Source: Burkholderiaceae bacterium (GTDB taxonomy: Bacteria > Pseudomonadota > Gammaproteobacteria > Burkholderiales > Burkholderiaceae_C). Taken from it: a DNA stretch of 64,000 bases. Under the pieces are notes generated by a model. The model did no database searches, was not told the DNA's origin, and saw nothing but the letters and a program-made list of their open reading frames with translations. The position numbers and the translations under genes are program-made. The stretch covers positions 186,001 to 250,000 of the forward strand of contig JACKLN010000002.1 in NCBI GenBank assembly GCA_024235855.1, in the 5' to 3' direction. Of the stretch, positions 25,950 to 34,739 are shown piece by piece. Every line of letters begins with the position of its first letter. Positions within the stretch are counted from its first letter, which is position 1.

Positions 25950-27893
25950 ATGCAGCAGCAGAAGAAGAAGCGGATTCCGTCCCTCGCGACCTTGTTGGCC
26001 CTGATCGGCCTGGGCAGTGCCCTGCCGGCGGCGGCCATCGGCTTTGGCAACGGCACCACGGCGACCCAACTCGGGCGGCCACTCGATTTCCGGGTGATCG
26101 TGCGGCTGGCCGAGGGCGAATCACTCGATCCTGCGTGTGTGCGCGGCACCGTCACGGTGGGCGAGCGCATGGTGCCGGCGCAGGGCGTGGGGACGATCGT
26201 GACCACCGGGCCCGACAACACGGCCGTGGTGCGGGTGCGCACGCTCAACCGCATCGACGAGCCCATCGTGACGGTGGACGTCCAGGCCGGCTGCGCGCAG
26301 CGCGTTTCGCGCAGCTTCACCGTCTTTGCCGATCCGCCGCTGGTGGCGGTGCCTGCGGCGCCGCAGGTGCTGGCCCAGGCGCCAGCTGCGACCGCACCGG
26401 CTGCGACCGCACCGGCTGCGACCACCACGCCGCCAGCGCCACCGCCCCCCGTGGCCGCGCCCGCCGTTGCGGCCCGGCCAGTGCCGGCGGTCGAACCGGC
26501 ACCGGTGGCGGCCGCGGCAGACGCGGCGGCGCCGCCACCGAAGCCGAAACCTCGCCCGAAGGCCAGGCCCAGGCCCAAGGCACCGCCCCCTGCGGTCGTG
26601 GCGGAGGCCGCCCCGGCGCCAAGGCTGCGCCTGGACGAGCCACGCCTGAGCCTGCCAGCGCCCGATGCCGGGCCCGAGCCGTCGGCCGAGACATTGGCGC
26701 TCGTCGACAGTGCGAACGAGGCCGTGAAGGCGGCCATCGCCGCGGCTTCGGCGTCGCAGGCGCGCATCGCGGCGCTGGAAGACAGCGTGCGGCAGCTGAA
26801 CGCGGCGGCGCAGGAACAGCGTGCCCTGCTGGCGCGGCTGAACGCGCGCGCCGAGGCGGCCGAGGGCGGCTCGCGCTGGCTCTGGCCACTGGTACTGGCC
26901 ATGCTGGTGTTCGCCGCCCTGGCCGCGTGGCTGTGGCTGAGGCTGCGTGAACTCGAGCGTGAACGCCAGCAGGGTTGGCTGGCTGCGGCGCAGGCCGCCC
27001 GGTCGGCACCTGCGGCTGCCCCCGCGCCAGCACCGCGACCAGAGCCGCCGACGCCGTCTCAGGTGCCCTTGCTGGTCGAGCGCGGGCCCCGACGTGGTGG
27101 CCTGGGTGCCCTGGGTGCCGGTCTGGCGCCGGTCCATCAGCCCACGCCGTCCGAAATGCCGGGCGAGACCTCCGTGGCGCCACCGGCCTGGGACGACGAG
27201 GTGTCGCCCATGCAGCAGACCATGCCACTGGTGGGCGTGCCCAGCCCACCGGTCGAGGCGCCGCGCGATGTCAGCGCCGAGGAACTGATCGACCTCGAGC
27301 AGCAGGCGGAGTTCTTCGTCGTGCTGGGGCAGGACGATGCGGCGATCGACCTGCTGGTGTCGCACCTGCGTGATGCCGGGGGTGCCAGCCCGCTGCCCTA
27401 TCTGAAGCTGCTGGACATCTACCACCGCCGGGGTGACCAGGCCGCCTATGAGCGCACGCGCGACCGCTTCAACCAGCGCTTCAATGCCCATGCCCCGGCA
27501 TGGTCCGACGCCGGGCAGGACGGCCGCACGCTGGAGGACTACCCCGCGGTCGTCAACTGGCTGCAGCGGGTCTGGCCGCAGCCGTTGGACGCGATGGCCG
27601 AACTGGAGTCTCTGCTGTTCCGCAAGGACGGCGGTGAACTCTTCGACCTGCCCGCGTACCGCGAGCTGCTGATGCTCTACTCCCTGGCGCGCGACCTGCT
27701 GGACGCGACGCCCGGCGGCGGCACCGCAGTGGACGTGCTCCTGCCGCTCAACGATGCCCCGGGCTTCGTGCAGACCTCGCCGCGCCCCTACTTCGGTGAC
27801 GATGCACCACCACCAGAGGTGCAGCCGACCGCGCCGCTCGATCTGGACCTGGGGCCCGACGACACGCGGCCGCTGATCGACCGAGGCAGCTGA
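25950..27893 (+). CDS. FimV-like protein: signal peptide, Pro/Ala linker, TM segment, C-terminal TPR-like domain
   Basis: The 647-residue protein starts with a leader (LATLLALIGLGSALPAAAIGFG, residues 11-32) and a short N-terminal beta domain like FimV. A Pro/Ala/Lys-rich region (about 145-230) carries a 15-base DNA tandem repeat. A coiled coil (LVDSANEAVKAAIAAASASQARIAALEDS near 250) leads to one membrane segment (WLWPLVLAMLVFAALAAWLWL near 311), and a C-terminal helical repeat begins at DLEQQAEFFVVLGQDDAAIDLL near 450. FimV in other bacteria is an inner-membrane peptidoglycan-binding hub for type IV pili and polar location. No LysM domain is seen here. Confidence 0.8.
   Translation: MQQQKKKRIPSLATLLALIGLGSALPAAAIGFGNGTTATQLGRPLDFRVIVRLAEGESLDPACVRGTVTVGERMVPAQGVGTIVTTGPDNTAVVRVRTLNRIDEPIVTVDVQAGCAQRVSRSFTVFADPPLVAVPAAPQVLAQAPAATAPAATAPAATTTPPAPPPPVAAPAVAARPVPAVEPAPVAAAADAAAPPPKPKPRPKARPRPKAPPPAVVAEAAPAPRLRLDEPRLSLPAPDAGPEPSAETLALVDSANEAVKAAIAAASASQARIAALEDSVRQLNAAAQEQRALLARLNARAEAAEGGSRWLWPLVLAMLVFAALAAWLWLRLRELERERQQGWLAAAQAARSAPAAAPAPAPRPEPPTPSQVPLLVERGPRRGGLGALGAGLAPVHQPTPSEMPGETSVAPPAWDDEVSPMQQTMPLVGVPSPPVEAPRDVSAEELIDLEQQAEFFVVLGQDDAAIDLLVSHLRDAGGASPLPYLKLLDIYHRRGDQAAYERTRDRFNQRFNAHAPAWSDAGQDGRTLEDYPAVVNWLQRVWPQPLDAMAELESLLFRKDGGELFDLPAYRELLMLYSLARDLLDATPGGGTAVDVLLPLNDAPGFVQTSPRPYFGDDAPPPEVQPTAPLDLDLGPDDTRPLIDRGS
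26385..26423 (+). repeat. 15-base coding tandem repeat (2.6 copies)
   Basis: The unit GCTGCGACCGCACCG repeats 2.6 times and encodes A-A-T-A-P in the low-complexity linker of the FimV-like protein. Such a repeat can change copy number by slippage without a frameshift, since the unit is five codons long. Confidence 0.75.
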
Positions 27894-27939
27894 ACCGACA
27901 GCACCGCGCCGGGTCAGCGCCCGACGTCCCGGGTCGCCG

Positions 27940-29097
27940 TCACAGCGCAGCCAGCCGGCCCAGTGCCAGGTCCAGCGTCTCGTCCTTCTTCGCGAAGCAC
28001 AGGCGCGCCAGCCGCTGTTCGCGACCATCGGCGTAGAAGGCGCTGATCGGGATCGCGGCGACGCCGATCTCCGTGGTCAGCCACTCGCAGAACGCGGCCT
28101 CGCCCAGGCTGCTCACCGCGCTGTAGTCCACGGTCTGGAAGTAGGTGCCTTCGCAGGGCAGCAGGTGCAGGCGCGTGCCGGACAGGCCGGTGCGGAAGCG
28201 GTCGCGCTTGGCCTGGTAGAAGGCCGCGAGCCCGAGGTAGGGCTGCGGGTCGGCCAGGTAGGCCGCCAGCGCGTGCTGCACCGGCGTGTTGACCGTGAAC
28301 ACGTTGAACTGGTGCACCTTGCGGAACTCGGCCGTCAGGGCCGCCGGCGCCGCGACGGTGCCCACTTTCCAGCCGGTGACGTGGAAGGTCTTGCCGAAGC
28401 TGGACACGACGAAGCTGCGCGCCGCCAGCGCCGGGAGGGCCGAGGCCGACACATGGGGGCGGCCGTCGAAGACCATGTGCTCGTAGACCTCGTCGCTGAT
28501 CAGCAGCACATCGGTGGGGGCCAGCAGGTCGGCCAGGGCCTGCATCTCCTCGTGCGTCCAGACGGTGCCGGTGGGGTTGTGCGGCGAGTTGACGATGATC
28601 GCGCGCGTGCGTGGCCCGATGGCCGCGCCGATGGCTGCGAAATCGGGACGAAACGTCCCGGGCGTGAGCGGCACCCGCACCACGCGGCCGCCCGCGAGCT
28701 CGATGTTCGGCGCGTAGCTGTCGTAGCAGGGCTCGAGCACGATGACCTCGTCCCCCGGGTGCACGCAGCACAGCACGGCCGTCAGGATGGCCTGCGTGGC
28801 GCCCGCGGTCACGGTGACCTCGGTCTCGGCGTCGTAGGCGTGGCCATACAGCGAGCCGATCTTGGCGGCCACCGCCTGGCGCAGCGCCGGCACGCCAGCC
28901 ATCGGGGGGTACTGGTTCAGGCCGCGTTTCATGGCCTGGCAGACCTGGTCCGGCAGCGCCGGGTCGCAGTCGAAGTCCGGGAAGCCCTGACCGAGATTGA
29001 CCGCGCCCGTGCGCGTGGCCAGCGCCGACATCACGGTGAAGATCGTGGTGCCCACGTCGGGCAGGCGGCTCGGGAAGGCGGGGGTCGGGAAGTTCAT
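27940..29097 (-). CDS. PLP-dependent aminotransferase, class I/II (methionine aminotransferase-like)
   Basis: The protein has 385 residues. Marks are NLGQGFPDFDCDP near residue 31, TAGATQAI near 96, the substrate block NSPHNPTGTVW near 170, SDEVYEHMVFDG near 200, and the PLP lysine in SFGKTFHVTGWKVG near 232. The pattern fits the YbdL/methionine aminotransferase branch. The start is ATG at 29097. A GTG at 29109 overlapping the regulator stop (GTGA) is also possible and would add four residues. It follows a CysB-like regulator and is probably in a sulfur-amino-acid transcript. Confidence 0.88.
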   Translation of the reverse strand: MNFPTPAFPSRLPDVGTTIFTVMSALATRTGAVNLGQGFPDFDCDPALPDQVCQAMKRGLNQYPPMAGVPALRQAVAAKIGSLYGHAYDAETEVTVTAGATQAILTAVLCCVHPGDEVIVLEPCYDSYAPNIELAGGRVVRVPLTPGTFRPDFAAIGAAIGPRTRAIIVNSPHNPTGTVWTHEEMQALADLLAPTDVLLISDEVYEHMVFDGRPHVSASALPALAARSFVVSSFGKTFHVTGWKVGTVAAPAALTAEFRKVHQFNVFTVNTPVQHALAAYLADPQPYLGLAAFYQAKRDRFRTGLSGTRLHLLPCEGTYFQTVDYSAVSSLGEAAFCEWLTTEIGVAAIPISAFYADGREQRLARLCFAKKDETLDLALGRLAAL

Positions 29098-29105
29098 GTC
29101 GTCGC

Positions 29106-30056
29106 TCACAGCGCGTAGTCGTCACCGCCGCCGGCCACGGCGCGCTCGATGAGCGCCCGGTTCAGCCGGTCGGACAGCAGTTCGGCAAGGGTGTAGACGT
29201 AGTGCCGCAGGTAGGCCCCGCGGCGGAAGGCCACACGCGAGACGTTGCGGCCGAACAGATGGCCCACCGGCCTGGCCACGAGCCCGTCGTCGGCGGCGGC
29301 ATCTTCGGCGCGCATCGCCATCTCGGCCACCAGGCCCACGCCCAGGCCCAGCCGCACGTAGGTCTTGATGACGTCGGCGTCGATGGCCTCGAGCACGAAA
29401 TCCGGCGCCAGCCGGCGCTGTGCGAAGGCCTGGTCGATGCGGCGGCGGCCGGTGAAGCTGGGGTGGTAGGACACCAGCGGCTGGGCCGCGAGCTGCTCCA
29501 GCGTGGGCGGTGGCCCGTCGGCCAGCGGGTGGCCGGCCGGCACCACGGCCACGTGCTGCCAGTCGTAGCAGGGCAGGGTGATGAGGTCCGCGTGCTCTTC
29601 CAGGGACTCGGTGGCCAGGCCGATGTCGGCCGCGCCGTCCAGCAGCATCTGCGCCACCTGCTCCGGGTTGCCCTGGTGCAGGGCCACGCGCACGGCCGGA
29701 TAGCGCTGGCGCAGCGCGGCAATGGGGGCCGGCAGCATGTAGCGCGCCTGCGTGTGCGTGGTGGCGATGGACAGCGTGCCACTTTCCTGGCGCGAGTACT
29801 CCTCGCCGATGCGGCGCAGGTTCTCCAGCTCCTGCAGGATGCGTTCGATCGACGCCAGCACCTGCGTGCCGGGTTCGGTGACGCGCCGCAGCCGCTTGCC
29901 GTGGCGCTGGAAGATGCGCACGCCGAGCTCTTCCTCGAGTTCGAGGATGGCCTTGCTGACGCCCGGCTGCGAGGTGTGCAGCGCCTTGGCCGCCTCGGTG
30001 AGGTTCAGCCCGCGCCGCACCGCCTCGCGCACGTAGCGGAACTGGTGCAGGTTCAA
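29106..30056 (-). CDS. CysB-like LysR-family regulator
   Basis: The 316-residue LysR-type regulator has the N-terminal winged helix NLHQFRYVREAVRRGLNLTEAAKALHTSQPGVSKAI. This is nearly the CysB/Cbl form: the R-F/Y-V-R-E-A-V-R-R-x-x-N-L-T-E-A-A-K-A-L run is distinctive. The effector domain follows (about 90-300) with TTHTQARYMLP near 99 and GNPEQVA. CysB controls cysteine synthesis and sulfate uptake. Its stop overlaps the aminotransferase region and its start overlaps the end of the cbiX gene (by four bases), so the three genes form one minus-strand unit. Confidence 0.88.
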   Translation of the reverse strand: MNLHQFRYVREAVRRGLNLTEAAKALHTSQPGVSKAILELEEELGVRIFQRHGKRLRRVTEPGTQVLASIERILQELENLRRIGEEYSRQESGTLSIATTHTQARYMLPAPIAALRQRYPAVRVALHQGNPEQVAQMLLDGAADIGLATESLEEHADLITLPCYDWQHVAVVPAGHPLADGPPPTLEQLAAQPLVSYHPSFTGRRRIDQAFAQRRLAPDFVLEAIDADVIKTYVRLGLGVGLVAEMAMRAEDAAADDGLVARPVGHLFGRNVSRVAFRRGAYLRHYVYTLAELLSDRLNRALIERAVAGGGDDYAL

Positions 30057-30445
30057 TCGCGCTCCCGGTCGGTCGCGGATGCCAGGGCGGCCACGGCTGC
30101 ACCCGCCATGGCGTCGATCACCGCCGGCAACTCACCCACCGGCGGCTGCAGCGACCAGCGCACCGCCGGGTGCGCCGCGCGCAGCGTGTCGATGATCTGC
30201 GGCAGGTCCTTGCGCACGTGACCACCGGCGCCCAGGAACAGCGGCAGCACGACGACGTCGGTGCAACCCGACGCAGCCAGGTCGGCGCCGGCCGTGGGCA
30301 GGTCGGGTGTCATCAGCTCCAGGTACGCCAGGCGCACCTGCGCGCCGGGGGCGCGCTCGCGCAGCCGCGTGGCCACGGCTTCGAAGGGGGCGGCCCAGCG
30401 CGGGTCACGGGCGCCATGGGCGAAGAGCACGATGCCTTGGGTCAT
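30053..30445 (-). CDS. cbiX: CbiX/SirB-type small chelatase
   Basis: The 130-residue protein is the single-domain class II chelatase type. Marks are GIVLFAHGARDPRW (His10 region, metal-binding), AYLELMTPDLPTA near residue 40, and VVVLPLFLGAGGHVRKDLP near 64 with the second His. It inserts iron or cobalt into sirohydrochlorin. In this context siroheme is the cofactor of sulfite and nitrite reductase, so a place next to a CysB-like regulator makes sense. It overlaps that regulator gene by four bases and lies four bases from lptG, though lptG belongs to another pathway. Confidence 0.9.
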   Translation of the reverse strand: MTQGIVLFAHGARDPRWAAPFEAVATRLRERAPGAQVRLAYLELMTPDLPTAGADLAASGCTDVVVLPLFLGAGGHVRKDLPQIIDTLRAAHPAVRWSLQPPVGELPAVIDAMAGAAVAALASATDRERD

Positions 30446-30449
30446 GGTC

Positions 30450-31547
30450 TCAACGGTAGCGCACCAGCCAGGCGAACGCGGCCAGCGACAGCAGCAGATA
30501 CAGCAGCCCGGGCGCGGCCGAGACCATCCACGGCGTCAGGTCCGACAGCGCACCGATGTGGCCGGCGATGTTGTTCAGCAGCACGAAGCTGATGCCCAGC
30601 ATGATGCCGCCAAAGACCTTCAGGCTGACCCCGCCGGCACGGGCCGACAGGTAGGCGAAGGGCAGGGCCAGCGCCACCATCACGATGCAGGCCAGCGGGT
30701 AGAGCGCGCGCTTCCAGAACTGCAGCTCGTAGCGCTGCGCCGCCTGGTCCTGGGCCTGCAGGTGGCGGCTGTAGCGCCACAGCTCCACGGTGGTCATGGT
30801 CTCGGCGGGCAGCAGCGCCGCGGCCACCACCTGCGCATCCAGCGTGCTGGGCCAGTGCAGCGATGCCGTGCGCTCGACCGCCACCGACCCGTCGCCGGCG
30901 GGCCACTGCTGACTTACGGCATCGGCCAGCAGCCAGCCCCCTTCGGCGACCTCGGCCCGCGGCGCGGCCAGCCGCTGCTGCAGGCGGCCGTCGGTGTCGA
31001 AGACAAACACGCGCACGTCGCGCATGGTGCCGTCGGCGTTGAGACCACCGACGTTGACCGACACCGACAGCGGCCCCTGGGGCGTGTCCCGCCGCTCCTT
31101 GAGCCAGGCGCCGGGGCCCGAGAGCTGCAGCCCACCGGCCGCGCGGGCCTTCAGCAGCACCGCCTGGCGCTCGCTGGCCGGTGCCACGATGTCGCCGACG
31201 ACGAAGGTCAGCGCTGCGAACGCCACGCCCAGCATCGCCAGCAGCAGGAGCGCACGCCGCGGCCCCAGCCCGCCGGTGCGCAGGATGGTGAACTCCGAGC
31301 TCTGCGCCATGCGCGACAGCGCGTAGATGGTGCCGATCAGCACCGCGATCGGCAGCAGCTCGTAGGCATGGCCCGGCAGGGCCAGCAGGGCCGTCGTCAC
31401 GGCCACGCCCAGCGTGCGGCCGCGCTGGCCCACGCTGTCGAGCTGGTCGACGAGGTCGATGAAGAAGAACAGCGACAGGAAGGCCACGCCGACGAAGGCC
31501 ACCGACGACACGATGTCGCGGTACAGCAGGCGGCGCACGGTCTTCAT
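30450..31547 (-). CDS. lptG: LPS export permease LptG
   Basis: The 365-residue inner-membrane protein of the LptB2FG transporter extracts lipopolysaccharide from the inner membrane. It has the expected three N-terminal membrane helices (about residues 12-110), a periplasmic beta domain (about 130-260) and three C-terminal helices. The start ATG at 31547 overlaps the lptF stop (ATGA). LptF is immediately upstream, the usual order in Burkholderiales, with pepA divergent from both. Confidence 0.93.
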   Translation of the reverse strand: MKTVRRLLYRDIVSSVAFVGVAFLSLFFFIDLVDQLDSVGQRGRTLGVAVTTALLALPGHAYELLPIAVLIGTIYALSRMAQSSEFTILRTGGLGPRRALLLLAMLGVAFAALTFVVGDIVAPASERQAVLLKARAAGGLQLSGPGAWLKERRDTPQGPLSVSVNVGGLNADGTMRDVRVFVFDTDGRLQQRLAAPRAEVAEGGWLLADAVSQQWPAGDGSVAVERTASLHWPSTLDAQVVAAALLPAETMTTVELWRYSRHLQAQDQAAQRYELQFWKRALYPLACIVMVALALPFAYLSARAGGVSLKVFGGIMLGISFVLLNNIAGHIGALSDLTPWMVSAAPGLLYLLLSLAAFAWLVRYR

Positions 31548-32686
31548 GCGGTGGCCTTCCGCGGCCACAGGCGGTGCGTGGCGCCCTGGTCACGCCAGGC
31601 CAGCAGGCCCAGCGCCAGCATGGCCGCTGCACCATGCAGACCGAGCAGCGCCGCGCCGATGCCCAGGCGCCCGGCGGCGACCCACGCCTGCGACAGCCCG
31701 ATCAGGTTGTAGTAGACGACGAAGCCCAGCAGCGCGAACAGCAGGTTCCAGTTGCTCGCCCGCCGCGGTGTCGTGGCCGACAGCCCGATGCCCAGCAGCA
31801 GCAGGTTGGCCGCGCCCAGGGCCAGGCCGATCCGCCAGGCCAGTTCACCCTGGTGGCGCAGCGTCGGGTCGCGCAGCAGGTCGGCGGTGGGCATGGCGCG
31901 TGGCTGCACCTGGGTGGCCAGGCGTGCGGCCTTCTCGTCCACACGCACGCGGTAGTCCTCGAAGCTCGCCCGTGCCTTGTCGCCGGTGGCGCGGTCGAGG
32001 TCGGTTCGCTGCCCGCGCTCGAGCACCAGCACGCGCGTGTCGTCGATGCTGTCGATGCGCCCGCGGCTGGCCGAGGTCACCGATTCGTGGTCGCCCGAGG
32101 CCGACAGCACGAAGACGTTGCGCGCCACCGCGGGCCCGGTGTCGCCTGCCGCCACGTCGGTCGGCGCACTGGCGGCGGCAGATGCCTCGGCCGCGCTGCG
32201 CTCGATGAAGAACACGCGCGAGCCGTCGGACGACTGCTGGAAGACCCCCGGCGTCACCCGCGACAGGTCGGAGCGCGCGGCGTAGCGGTCGCGCAGTTCC
32301 AGGCCGCTGCGGCTGCCCCAGGGCACGACGAACAGGGTCAGCAACGCGATCACCAGCAGCACCGGCCAGGTGGTGTGCAACACCGGCCGCACGAAGCGCC
32401 GCAGCCCGATGCCGCTGGCGAACCAGATCACCATCTCGCTGTCGCGGTACATGCGCCCGAGCGAGACCACCACGGCCACGAACAGCGACAACGCCAGCAT
32501 GGTCGGCAGATTGGACAGGGCGACGAAGCCCAGCAGCAGCACCACGTCCTGCGGCGCGATCTGCCCCTTGGCGGCCTGGCCCACGGTGCGGATCAGCAGC
32601 ATGGTCAGCACGATGGTCAGGATGACCACGAGGGTCGCACCGAAGCTGCGCGCCAACTCTCGCCGGACCGTCGTATCGAATACCAT
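31544..32686 (-). CDS. lptF: LPS export permease LptF
   Basis: The 380-residue partner of LptG opens with MVFDTTVRRELARSFGATLVVIL, the standard LptF N-terminus. Six predicted membrane helices flank a periplasmic domain. The family block RMYRDSEMVIWFASGIG near residue 82 contacts the LptB ATPase (coupling helix). The start at 32686 sits 40 bases from the divergent pepA start, so the two promoters share this gap. A short alanine-rich insertion (AAEASAAASAPTDVAAGD) near residue 170 lies in the periplasmic domain. Confidence 0.93.
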   Translation of the reverse strand: MVFDTTVRRELARSFGATLVVILTIVLTMLLIRTVGQAAKGQIAPQDVVLLLGFVALSNLPTMLALSLFVAVVVSLGRMYRDSEMVIWFASGIGLRRFVRPVLHTTWPVLLVIALLTLFVVPWGSRSGLELRDRYAARSDLSRVTPGVFQQSSDGSRVFFIERSAAEASAAASAPTDVAAGDTGPAVARNVFVLSASGDHESVTSASRGRIDSIDDTRVLVLERGQRTDLDRATGDKARASFEDYRVRVDEKAARLATQVQPRAMPTADLLRDPTLRHQGELAWRIGLALGAANLLLLGIGLSATTPRRASNWNLLFALLGFVVYYNLIGLSQAWVAAGRLGIGAALLGLHGAAAMLALGLLAWRDQGATHRLWPRKATA

Positions 32687-32726
32687 CTTTCGCTTTTGCG
32701 GGCCCGCGGGGCCAGGACACAGGATT

Positions 32727-34187
32727 ATGGACTTCAAGACTCTCGTGCCCGGTGCCGGTGGTGCCGCGGCCGTGGCGGCCGATGCGCTGCTGGTCGTCGT
32801 CGGTGGTGATGCGGTGCCGGCCGCACTGCCCAAGGCCCTGGCCACCGCCTGCCAGCAGCTGGTGCTTGACGGCGACTTCGACTTCAAGGCCGGGCGCACG
32901 GCCTGGACGGCCGGTGTCGACGGCGTCAAGGCCCGACGCGTGGTGTTCGCGTGGGCGGCCGATGTCGGCGTGTCGGCCTTCCGCAAGGCCGTCGCCGCCG
33001 GCCTGGGGCTGCTCAAGGGCGGCGGGGCGGCGCATGTGGTCGTGCTCAGCGCCGGCGCCGCTGCGCCGGATGCGGCCGCGGCCGAGGCCCTGGTGGCCGC
33101 CGTCACCGAGGCCAGCTACGTCTACCGTGCCACCAAGCCCAGCGCGCCGGCGGCCGGCAAGCTCAAGCGCGTGAGCCTGCTCGTCGAGAAGTCTCAGGCG
33201 GCGGCCGCCGAGGCCGGCCTGAAGCAGGGCCAGGGCATCGCCGCCGGGGTCGAACTGGCGCGTGAGTGCGCCAACCGCCCGGGCAACGTCTGCACGCCCG
33301 CCTACCTGGCCGCGGAGGCCAAGAAGCTGGCCAAGGCGCCGCGCATCAAGGCCGAAGTGCTGGAGCGCAAGGACTGCGAGAAGCTTGGCATGGGCAGCTT
33401 CATGGCCGTGGCCCAGGGCTCGGCCCAGCCGCCGAAGTTCATCGTGCTGCGCTACACGGGCGGCGCCAAGGCCGACGCACCGTTGGTGCTGGTGGGCAAG
33501 GGCATCACCTTCGACACCGGCGGCATCTCGCTCAAGCCCGGCGCCGAGATGGACGAGATGAAGTTCGACATGGGCGGCGCGGCCAGCGTGCTGGGCGCCT
33601 TCAAGGCCCTGGCCGAACTGCAGCCGCCGGTCAACGTCGTGGGCCTGATCCCGGCCACCGAGAACATGCCCGGCGGCAAGGCCGTCAAGCCGGGTGACGT
33701 GGTCACCAGCATGAGCGGGCAGACCATCGAGATCCTCAACACCGACGCCGAGGGCCGGCTGATCCTCTGTGACGCGCTGACCTATGCCGAGCGCTTCAAG
33801 CCAGCGGCCGTGGTCGACATCGCCACGCTCACCGGCGCCTGCGTGATCGCGCTCGGCCACCACCGCAGCGGCCTGTTCAGCGCCGACGACGCGCTGGCCC
33901 AGGCCCTGCTGGATGCCGGCGAGCGCGGCGGCGACCCGGCCTGGCGCATGCCGGTGGATGCGGAGTACGACGAAGGCCTGAAGAGCAACTTCGCCGACAT
34001 GGCCAACATCGCTGGCCGCGCCGGTGGGGCCATCACGGCGGCGATGTTCCTCAAGCGCTTCACCGGCAAGTTCCGCTGGGCGCACCTGGACATCGCCGGC
34101 ACGGCCTGGAAGTCGGGCGCGGCCAAGGGCTCCACCGGTCGCCCCGTGCCGCTGCTGGTGCACTGGTTGCTGGCGCAGGCGAGCTGA
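32727..34187 (+). CDS. pepA: Leucyl aminopeptidase (M17 family, PepA-like)
   Basis: This 486-residue cytosolic di-metal exopeptidase has complete M17 active-site blocks: VGKGITFDTGGISLKPGAEMDEMKFDMGGA near residue 257 (Lys and Asp metal ligands) and the signature NTDAEGRLILCDAL near 338. The N-terminal macro-like domain is present. It removes N-terminal amino acids, mainly leucine, and in other bacteria PepA also binds DNA in Xer recombination. The order lptF / pepA-holC is common in betaproteobacteria. A second, shorter M17 gene lies at 53262. Confidence 0.95.
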   Translation: MDFKTLVPGAGGAAAVAADALLVVVGGDAVPAALPKALATACQQLVLDGDFDFKAGRTAWTAGVDGVKARRVVFAWAADVGVSAFRKAVAAGLGLLKGGGAAHVVVLSAGAAAPDAAAAEALVAAVTEASYVYRATKPSAPAAGKLKRVSLLVEKSQAAAAEAGLKQGQGIAAGVELARECANRPGNVCTPAYLAAEAKKLAKAPRIKAEVLERKDCEKLGMGSFMAVAQGSAQPPKFIVLRYTGGAKADAPLVLVGKGITFDTGGISLKPGAEMDEMKFDMGGAASVLGAFKALAELQPPVNVVGLIPATENMPGGKAVKPGDVVTSMSGQTIEILNTDAEGRLILCDALTYAERFKPAAVVDIATLTGACVIALGHHRSGLFSADDALAQALLDAGERGGDPAWRMPVDAEYDEGLKSNFADMANIAGRAGGAITAAMFLKRFTGKFRWAHLDIAGTAWKSGAAKGSTGRPVPLLVHWLLAQAS

Positions 34188-34213
34188 GCGCGGCAGGGCA
34201 GGTCCGGCCGGCG

Positions 34214-34642
34214 ATGACGGTGACGGTGGACTTCCACACCGGCGTGGCCGACCCGGTGGCCTTTGCCTGCCGGCTGCTGCGCAAGGCCTGCCGTCAGGGC
34301 GCCAGGGTGCTGGTGACGGCACCGCCGGCCACGCTGGCGGCGCTGGACACTGCGCTGTGGACCTTCGACGCGCAGGATTTCGTGCCTCACCTGCGCTGGC
34401 CGGCACCGGTCACCATGGCCGCGCGCACGCCGATCTGGCTGTGCGCGCCGCCGGCTGTCCTGCCCGAGGGGGCGCCGCGCGTGCGCGTCAACCTCGGCGC
34501 CGAGGCGCTGCCGGCGGCGGGCGATGTCGACCGCGTCATCGAGATCGTCGGCAACGACCCCGACGACCGCATGGCCGGTCGTGCCCGCTGGCGGCACTAC
34601 GAGCAGGCCTGGGGCGTCAAGCCCACCCACTACGCCGCCTGA
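34214..34642 (+). CDS. holC: DNA polymerase III chi subunit
   Basis: The 142-residue protein matches HolC: VDFHTGVADPVAFACRLLRKACRQGARVLV at the N-terminus, LDTALWTFDAQDFVPHL near residue 44, and W-R-H-Y-E-Q-A-W-G near the C-terminus. Chi links the clamp loader to single-stranded-DNA-binding protein at the replication fork. It is 26 bases downstream of pepA, the usual pairing in proteobacteria, and is surely read from the same transcript. Confidence 0.92.
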   Translation: MTVTVDFHTGVADPVAFACRLLRKACRQGARVLVTAPPATLAALDTALWTFDAQDFVPHLRWPAPVTMAARTPIWLCAPPAVLPEGAPRVRVNLGAEALPAAGDVDRVIEIVGNDPDDRMAGRARWRHYEQAWGVKPTHYAA

Positions 34643-34693
34643 TCCCGTGCCCCTCTCAGGGCCGCACCCGATCGAAGCAGCCGGTGTCGTGCC

Positions 34694-34699
34694 TACAAT
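34694..34699 (+). promoter_or_regulatory. Candidate -10 box for the binding-lipoprotein gene
   Basis: TACAAT (one mismatch from TATAAT) lies 41 bases before the ATG of the branched-chain amino-acid binding lipoprotein. No convincing -35 is seen at 16-18 bases, so this is a weak call. The gene is preceded by holC and ends in its own terminator, so a separate promoter is expected. Confidence 0.35.
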
Positions 34700-34739
34700 G
34701 CATGGTTTTCAGCGCCCTCGTGGCAGAAAGGCGAACTCG

